A stretch of 64,000 nucleotides of DNA, taken from the NCBI RefSeq assembly GCF_004803755.1, contig NZ_CP032311.1:5038501-5102500 (forward strand), in the 5' to 3' direction. Position 1 is the first letter of the stretch; each line of letters starts with the position of its first letter. Below are positions 58,478 through 64,000 of this stretch, piece by piece. Origin of the DNA: Pseudomonas sp. DG56-2. Lineage in GTDB: Bacteria > Pseudomonadota > Gammaproteobacteria > Pseudomonadales > Pseudomonadaceae. The notes under the pieces are model-generated. The model had not been told where the DNA came from, did no database searches, and worked only from the letters and a program-made list of their open reading frames with translations. Both the position numbers and the translations under genes were made by a program.

Positions 58478-61400
58478 GGTGCATCTCCCAGGAACAGGTC
58501 ATGTTGCTGCGGTTTACTGACACCGCGGAACAAAGCATCGAGGCGCTCGATCAGTTCCCGTGGCGGCTTGACGAAATACACGCCACCGCTCGCCGAGTGC
58601 ACGCCACGCAAGAAGATGAACAGTGCACCGCCCACATGCCGGTCGTAGTCGTAGTCCGGCAGCCTCGCACGCAACTGACGGTGCAAGGCCAGCAGATACA
58701 GCACATATTGCAGATCGTAGCGGTGACTTAGAATCGCCGACTCCATGGCCAGCTCGCTGTAGGCCAGATCATCGGGGCCCAGCCAGTTGGACTTGTAATC
58801 GGCCACATAGAAGCGCCCATCATGTTCGAAAGCCAAGTCGATAAAGCCCTTGAACATACCGTTGAGCTGGGCCGGCTGAGCCGCGATTCGGCTCGCGCCC
58901 TGATGGGTGTGCTCACACACCAGGCGATCCAGTTGACCGACGTCGACCCTATGGCTGGCAAACCAGAACTCCATCTCGATCTGGTACTGGCTCAGCTGAT
59001 TCAAGGCGACCATCGGGCTCGCCGGTTCCAGCGCCATGGGCTGCAGCAACAATTGTTTCAGCCAGTCGCTGAGGGTGTTGATCCAGCCCTCCCAGTCACG
59101 ACGGTTGCAGCGCTGGCCGACCGTACGCTTGAGCGCTGCGTCGTTGGCCGTCACCTGCGCAAAGCCTTCGAGCCCTGCCCATTCGAGCAAGCCGTGAAGG
59201 AACGTCCCGGGATTCGGGCCACGCGGGAAGCGATGGATATCACCGCTGCCGGGCGCAACTTCGCGCAGTTGCTGCGGATCGGGTCGTTCGTCATCCAGTA
59301 GTTGTTGAGCCTGAGAGCTGTCTGCTGCCAGGGTCATCGCGTCCTCGCCTATTCGTAAGGCACTGTAGGAGGCAATCCACCAGTTCTCGGCAGCACGACG
59401 CTTGGGCTCACGTACGGGCAAAAGCTCCGAGTGATTGAGTGGCGCGCTATAGGCCTGCTCATCTGGCTCGGGCATGGCGCTGCAAGCAATCGCCGAACAG
59501 TCGGCTTGCAATGCCTGCAACCAGTCATTGAGTTGACTGGAGTTTGCCAGTGGGGCACCCCCGCCCAGCAAATAGCCCAGCGCCGAACGGTGTAACAACG
59601 AGGTTTTGCCAGCGCCGCGCTTGAGGTCTGCAACGCCTAGCCAGCACGCGTGCTGGGCACGGGTCAGGGCGACGTAGAGCAGACGCAGATCTTCAGCCAG
59701 CCGCTCATCGTCGGCCAGGGCGATTTGCTCCGCGTCCGGGGTCAAGGTGAGATGCGCGTGCCCGTCGCTGTCGTGCCAGGCCAACGGCAAGCGCTGGCCA
59801 TCTACCGGTTTGCTGGTACAGATGAACGGCAGAAATACCAGCGGGTACTCCAACCCTTTGGACTTGTGGATAGTCACCACTTTGACCAGTTGCTCATCGC
59901 TTTCCAAACGCAAGATCTGATCTTCTCCCGCCTGTCCGACGCTGGCCAAGTGCTCGCCCAGGTGGCGAATCAAAGCTTGCTCGCCATCCAGCTCCGTGGC
60001 CGCCTGCTGCAGCAGCTCGGCCAGGTGCAACAGGTTGGTCAACACTCGCTCGCCATCGCTGCGAGCGATCAACACCTGCGGCAGTTGGAAGTCATGCAGC
60101 AATCGTCGCAGCATCGGCAATACGCCCTGGGTTCGCCAGATCAACCGGTACTGGCGGAATTGCATGACCCAGCGCTCCCACACCCGCTCGTTCTGGTTCA
60201 ATTGCTCCAGATCCGCCAGCGGCAGATTCAACGTGATGCTGGCCAGTGCAGCCTTCAGCAGGCGCTCGACATCCGGCTCGGCACAAGCCTTGAGCCAGGC
60301 CAGCAGGTCTTGGGCTTCCTGCGCGGCGAAAACCGAATCCTTGTCTGAGAGGTACACACTGCGTACATCGCGAGCGGCCAGTTCAGCCCGAATCAACTGC
60401 GCCTCACGACCATCGCGCACCAGGATGGCGATATCTGAAGGCAGGCAGCCACGTAGCGACTGGTCGGCCTGGAGAAATCCACTATGGCCCTGCTGCCCAC
60501 CGTTGAGCAGCGCAACAACCTGGCTGGCGCAGCTGGCAGCCAATTGCTGTCGATAGACCGCGCCGGAAACGGGCTCGTCGCTGGTTAACTGCCACAGATT
60601 GAGAGCGGCTAGCGTTTGTCTATGAACCTGGAACTGTTCACCGCGACCTTGGGCCTTGACCTCGACGAAAGGCACCGGATTGTCACCACCTTCTCGGAAC
60701 AGAAAAGCGCCGCGACCAAGCTCATTCAGTTCGGCGCGCATGAACACATGGTTGACTGCGCTGACCATCGAAGCACTGGAGCGGTAGTTGGTGTCTAGGC
60801 TATGCAAGCGTCCACTGGTAGCGCGACGGGCGCCCAAGTAGGTAAAGATATCGGCCCCCCGAAAGGCGTAGATTGCCTGTTTAGGGTCACCTATCATGAA
60901 CAAGCCCGTATCCCGGACGTTGTCCTCGATACGGTAGATACGTTGAAAGATCCGGTACTGGACAGGGTCGGTGTCCTGAAACTCATCGATCAAGGCCACA
61001 GGAAACTGCTCGCGGATCAAACCCGCCAGACGCTCACCCGTATCGCCTTGCAAGGCGTGATCGAGGCGTACCAGCATATCGTCGAAGCCCATCTCTGCAC
61101 GACGACGCTTTTCCTGCTCGAAGCGCGCGCCGACCCAGGCGGCAGCGTGTTCCAGCAGACAGGCATCGGGAGTAGGCAGCGCCGTGAGTTCCTTTTTCAG
61201 GCTTTCCATGGCCTGCAGTGCCGGATGACTTGGCGGTTCGCCCTTCCACGCTTCGGCCATGCCGAAGCGCGTAAGGCGAGTGAAACCGGTGCCCAGATCA
61301 AGTTCCAGTGCCTGTTCGTCGGCCGCCCATTGGGCAAGCTTCTCGCACCAGGGCTCGAAGTAACGCGCCTGCATCTTGCGACCGTCGACTTGCTTGGCAG

Positions 61401-62154
61401 CCAAGCCGTCTCGACAAATCTGCAGCAATTCGCCGGACCACTGCCCCCATGGAGCCTTGAGCTTGCGCAATTGCTCTGCCCGCTGCTGCAACACCGCCTC
61501 GATCAATGCCTGCGGTTCTTCTGTGGTGCTCTCGATACGTTGGCGACCAAAAAGGGCACGCACCCGGGGCAGTAAAGCATCGGGACTCACCCAGTTACTC
61601 CGCACCCAGGCCAGCGCATCACCTTGCATACAGTAGCAAAAGCGCCGCCAGTAATCGCGCATGACCTGTCCGAGCAACTCGCTGTGGTCGGTTTCCAGTG
61701 TTTGCGTGAACAGGCTGCCGCTGTCGAAAGCATGTTCGCGCAACATGCGCTGACACCAACTGTGAATGGTTGAGACTGCAGCCTCGTCCATCCACTGCGC
61801 GGCTACATCAAGACGATTGGCACACGCAGGCCACAGGTCTGCTTGGTAGTCGTCACGCAACAATTGCAGCAAAGGGTCGACCGCCGTCAATTCGCCGCGG
61901 AAGAAACGCGCAGCTTCAGCCAGACGGGTACGAATTCGCTCACGCAGCTCCTTGGTCGCCGCGTCGGTAAAGGTCACTACCAGAATTTGCGGCGGTAACA
62001 ATTCGCGCCCGAAACCCTGCTCGCCGCCATGGCCTAGCACCAGGCGCAAATAGAGTGCAGAAATGGTAAATGTCTTTCCGGTACCGGCGCTGGCCTCGAT
62101 CAGCTGACTGCCGTGCAGTGGGAAGGTCAGTGCCAGTGGCGTGTTGCGACTCAT
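58474..62154 (-). CDS. recB: exodeoxyribonuclease V subunit beta
   Basis: A 1226-residue UvrD-type helicase-nuclease. ATG 62154 is used (MSRNTPLALTFPLHGSQLIEASAGTGKTF): it overlaps recC by four bases and puts Walker A near 20-27. The C-terminal nuclease has the catalytic ADYKSN motif. Helicase motifs DEFQDTDPVQYRIF and TIHKSKGLEYPLVFLP are intact. Confidence 0.96.
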   Translation of the reverse strand: MSRNTPLALTFPLHGSQLIEASAGTGKTFTISALYLRLVLGHGGEQGFGRELLPPQILVVTFTDAATKELRERIRTRLAEAARFFRGELTAVDPLLQLLRDDYQADLWPACANRLDVAAQWMDEAAVSTIHSWCQRMLREHAFDSGSLFTQTLETDHSELLGQVMRDYWRRFCYCMQGDALAWVRSNWVSPDALLPRVRALFGRQRIESTTEEPQALIEAVLQQRAEQLRKLKAPWGQWSGELLQICRDGLAAKQVDGRKMQARYFEPWCEKLAQWAADEQALELDLGTGFTRLTRFGMAEAWKGEPPSHPALQAMESLKKELTALPTPDACLLEHAAAWVGARFEQEKRRRAEMGFDDMLVRLDHALQGDTGERLAGLIREQFPVALIDEFQDTDPVQYRIFQRIYRIEDNVRDTGLFMIGDPKQAIYAFRGADIFTYLGARRATSGRLHSLDTNYRSSASMVSAVNHVFMRAELNELGRGAFLFREGGDNPVPFVEVKAQGRGEQFQVHRQTLAALNLWQLTSDEPVSGAVYRQQLAASCASQVVALLNGGQQGHSGFLQADQSLRGCLPSDIAILVRDGREAQLIRAELAARDVRSVYLSDKDSVFAAQEAQDLLAWLKACAEPDVERLLKAALASITLNLPLADLEQLNQNERVWERWVMQFRQYRLIWRTQGVLPMLRRLLHDFQLPQVLIARSDGERVLTNLLHLAELLQQAATELDGEQALIRHLGEHLASVGQAGEDQILRLESDEQLVKVVTIHKSKGLEYPLVFLPFICTSKPVDGQRLPLAWHDSDGHAHLTLTPDAEQIALADDERLAEDLRLLYVALTRAQHACWLGVADLKRGAGKTSLLHRSALGYLLGGGAPLANSSQLNDWLQALQADCSAIACSAMPEPDEQAYSAPLNHSELLPVREPKRRAAENWWIASYSALRIGEDAMTLAADSSQAQQLLDDERPDPQQLREVAPGSGDIHRFPRGPNPGTFLHGLLEWAGLEGFAQVTANDAALKRTVGQRCNRRDWEGWINTLSDWLKQLLLQPMALEPASPMVALNQLSQYQIEMEFWFASHRVDVGQLDRLVCEHTHQGASRIAAQPAQLNGMFKGFIDLAFEHDGRFYVADYKSNWLGPDDLAYSELAMESAILSHRYDLQYVLYLLALHRQLRARLPDYDYDRHVGGALFIFLRGVHSASGGVYFVKPPRELIERLDALFRGVSKPQQHDLFLGDAP

Positions 62155-64000
62155 TGAGCATTCTCCTCGTTGCCCAAGGTCTGCCAGGGCGCATCGAACA
62201 TCGGTCGGTACAAGGCTTCGCACCAGCCCTCGAACTCTTCGCTAGCCGTCAGGGCCGCGAAGTCGGTGAACTGACGTGCCAATGCGGTGCTTTCACTGCG
62301 TTCTCCAAAACTGTTCTGGCCATCTCCTTCATACGCCTTGGCAGCAGCGACCAAGGCCTTGTCTGGGTCGCCTTGGCCCAGCCAGGCAAAGGCTGTCTTG
62401 ACTGCGATCGGTAGCGGTGCGCACATCCCGGCGTGGCGGGCGAGCAACAGATCACCAAGCACATCGGCAGCCCGAGCCTGTTCAATGGGCGCGAGCAACA
62501 ACGTGATATCAGTCGCAACCACGGCACTGTGCAAACGCAGGCCTACAGCACAGGCGGCAAGGTGCATGACCCAGGTTGAGGTAAGCCGATGCCATTTGAG
62601 CGAACGGCCGCTGCTGATGCTATTGGGCAACGTGATGATGCTGAGCAAGGAGTTATCGTTGCCCTGGTACACCCGGCCCAGCCAGCCTTCGAGTTTGAGC
62701 TTGCGAAATTCGAAGCGGATCGGCAAAGCGCTGTCCAACGTAGTGGGCCACTGCCGCAGCAGTTGTTGGTGACGCTGCAAAAGATCTGGCAATGGTTCAA
62801 TCAGCTCAGCTTGCAGGCTTTGACCGAAACCGGCCAATGGCAGCATGCCGTAGCCCTGCAGGCGACGCGCCTGACGCTCAAGTGCCTGGTCGACTTCCTG
62901 CGGTGTAGCCAGCGCCGCGGCCAACATACTTTCACTGAGGTTGTAACGCTGCAACGCATCGAGGACAAAGGGTTCTTCATCTGCCAGCGGCGCTTGCAGC
63001 GACTCGAAAAAGACGTTCAAGCGCTGGCTGAAAAAGTGCCGCACCGGATGACGCAAGAAGTCCTGCAGCAAGGGCAGGCTCAGCGCTTCATCGTTTTCGT
63101 AAGGCAGCAGTTCGTCCTCTGCCTTGGCCTGCCCCTCGCTTGCCAGGTGCAACGCCTGCCACTCCCGCGCGTAGCTGAACAGATTGTTACCCTTGTAAAA
63201 GTATCGGGCGCTGAAAGGCTGCAACGGGTGCTCAACGGTCAAGGCATGCAACAGTTGTTCACCACCATCGAGTTTGCTGTCTTCCTTGGCGCCGAACAGT
63301 TGCCAACCTGCTGCGATATGATCGCGCAGTTGTCCGATCAGTACCGAGGCTGGGCGCTCGCTGTTGTCACGGATGCTGCGTCCGACCCAGCTCACGTACA
63401 ACTGGTCTCGCGCAGAGAGCAAGGCCTCAAGCAATAGATAGCGGTCGTCCTCGCGACGCGAGCGATCGCCAGGACGGTAGTCACTGCCCATAAGGTCGAA
63501 ATCCAGTGGCGGTTGCGCGCGCGGATAATCACCGTCATTCATACCGAGCAGACACACCACTTTGAATGGGATAGCACGCATGGGCATGAGCGTGCAGAAG
63601 TTCACCGAGCCAGCCAGGAAACGTTGAGACAGGCGGCCTTGGTCGAGTCCGGCCAGCCAGGCCTCGCGGACCACAGTCAACGGCAGCAAGTCTTCAAGGC
63701 CCACTGACTCACAGGTCTGCAACCAGGTCTCGCGCAACGTCTGCAACTGCACCAGCATGTATTCGTCGTGCTCGGTTTCTGCCAGGAAAAACACCTGCAA
63801 CAGGGCATGCAGACGCTCGCCCCACTGCGCGGCAGGCGCAGGCTCAGACAACTGTTGATAGGCAATTTCCAGGGCATCGAGCAAAGCCACCAACGGGCCT
63901 ATCAATGCAGCATCCAGTCCGCCGATTTCATCAAACGGCTCGATCCCTTCGCAGCCTTCACCGACGCCTACGGCATAGCCGAGTAACATGCGTCGCAAGC
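62151..64000 (-). CDS. recC: exodeoxyribonuclease V subunit gamma, C-terminal part (runs off window)
   Basis: At least 615 C-terminal residues of RecC are encoded; the start lies beyond the window end. Recognisable parts are MRAIPFKVVCLLGMNDGDYPR and DLMGSDYRPGDRSRREDDRYL, from the inactive helicase-like region that reads Chi. It is first in the recC-recB-recD operon, with four-base overlaps to recB. Confidence 0.95.
   Translation of the reverse strand, partial: LRRMLLGYAVGVGEGCEGIEPFDEIGGLDAALIGPLVALLDALEIAYQQLSEPAPAAQWGERLHALLQVFFLAETEHDEYMLVQLQTLRETWLQTCESVGLEDLLPLTVVREAWLAGLDQGRLSQRFLAGSVNFCTLMPMRAIPFKVVCLLGMNDGDYPRAQPPLDFDLMGSDYRPGDRSRREDDRYLLLEALLSARDQLYVSWVGRSIRDNSERPASVLIGQLRDHIAAGWQLFGAKEDSKLDGGEQLLHALTVEHPLQPFSARYFYKGNNLFSYAREWQALHLASEGQAKAEDELLPYENDEALSLPLLQDFLRHPVRHFFSQRLNVFFESLQAPLADEEPFVLDALQRYNLSESMLAAALATPQEVDQALERQARRLQGYGMLPLAGFGQSLQAELIEPLPDLLQRHQQLLRQWPTTLDSALPIRFEFRKLKLEGWLGRVYQGNDNSLLSIITLPNSISSGRSLKWHRLTSTWVMHLAACAVGLRLHSAVVATDITLLLAPIEQARAADVLGDLLLARHAGMCAPLPIAVKTAFAWLGQGDPDKALVAAAKAYEGDGQNSFGERSESTALARQFTDFAALTASEEFEGWCEALYRPMFDAPWQTLGNEENAQ

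Overview
The window is chromosomal DNA of a Pseudomonas, most likely of the P. putida/P. fluorescens lineage. The GC content is high. Protein families and gene order (morA-glyA, yjiA-yjiX-cstA-mapZ, radA-mscL-fpr-luxR solo-rlmG-cioBA, pcaGH-ypfJ-mcpS-ggt, mmsBA-lysR, yfiRNB, recCBD) match what I remember of that genus. I saw no rRNA, tRNA, CRISPR array or intact transposon.

Layout. 1-6 kb: a DUF4105 protein, a small lipoprotein, a GreA/GreB-like factor, gdhA and ettA. Every gene here except gdhA carries apparent single-base indels, mostly in short G/C or A runs, which looks like poor sequence quality near a contig end rather than decay. 6-15.5 kb: the c-di-GMP protein MorA, glyA, the yjiA-yjiX-cstA carbon-starvation/pyruvate-uptake set and the PilZ protein MapZ. 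15.7-22.3 kb: an NCS2 purine permease behind a perfect GntR-type palindrome, radA, mscL, fpr, a LuxR solo (PpoR-like) and rlmG. 22.3-23.5 kb: a gene-free block of dispersed repeats, a large inverted repeat and a CCCAG microsatellite. 23.5-26.3 kb: the cyanide-insensitive oxidase operon cioA-cioB-DUF2474 behind a perfect ANR/FNR box. 26.4-32 kb: transporters, trmA and a phosphodiesterase.

32-40 kb is an aromatic/hydroaromatic catabolic block: an NAD-type shikimate/quinate dehydrogenase, a TetR regulator, 3-dehydroshikimate dehydratase (quiC1), an MFS transporter and protocatechuate 3,4-dioxygenase (pcaHG). Together they could turn shikimate or quinate into protocatechuate and cleave it. A TetR-type operator lies between quiC1 and the MFS gene, and a PcaQ-like box lies upstream of pcaH. 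40-52.7 kb holds the metalloprotease ypfJ, a McpS-like chemoreceptor, ggt, mdaB/ygiN-like redox genes, LysR regulators, a cupin and valine catabolism (mmsAB).

The most unusual segment is 52.6-53.95 kb. It is a mosaic of orphan DNase-bacteriocin immunity genes: two intact and one C-terminal remnant, plus two start fragments. It is threaded with three copies of the 3' end of the upstream lysR gene, a remnant of an IS66-type transposase and the last 14 codons of an HNH nuclease toxin. It reads as the scar of a pyocin/colicin-type toxin locus from which the toxin was lost while immunity was kept. After it come yfiBNR (c-di-GMP control) and recD-recB-recC, the last running off the window end.
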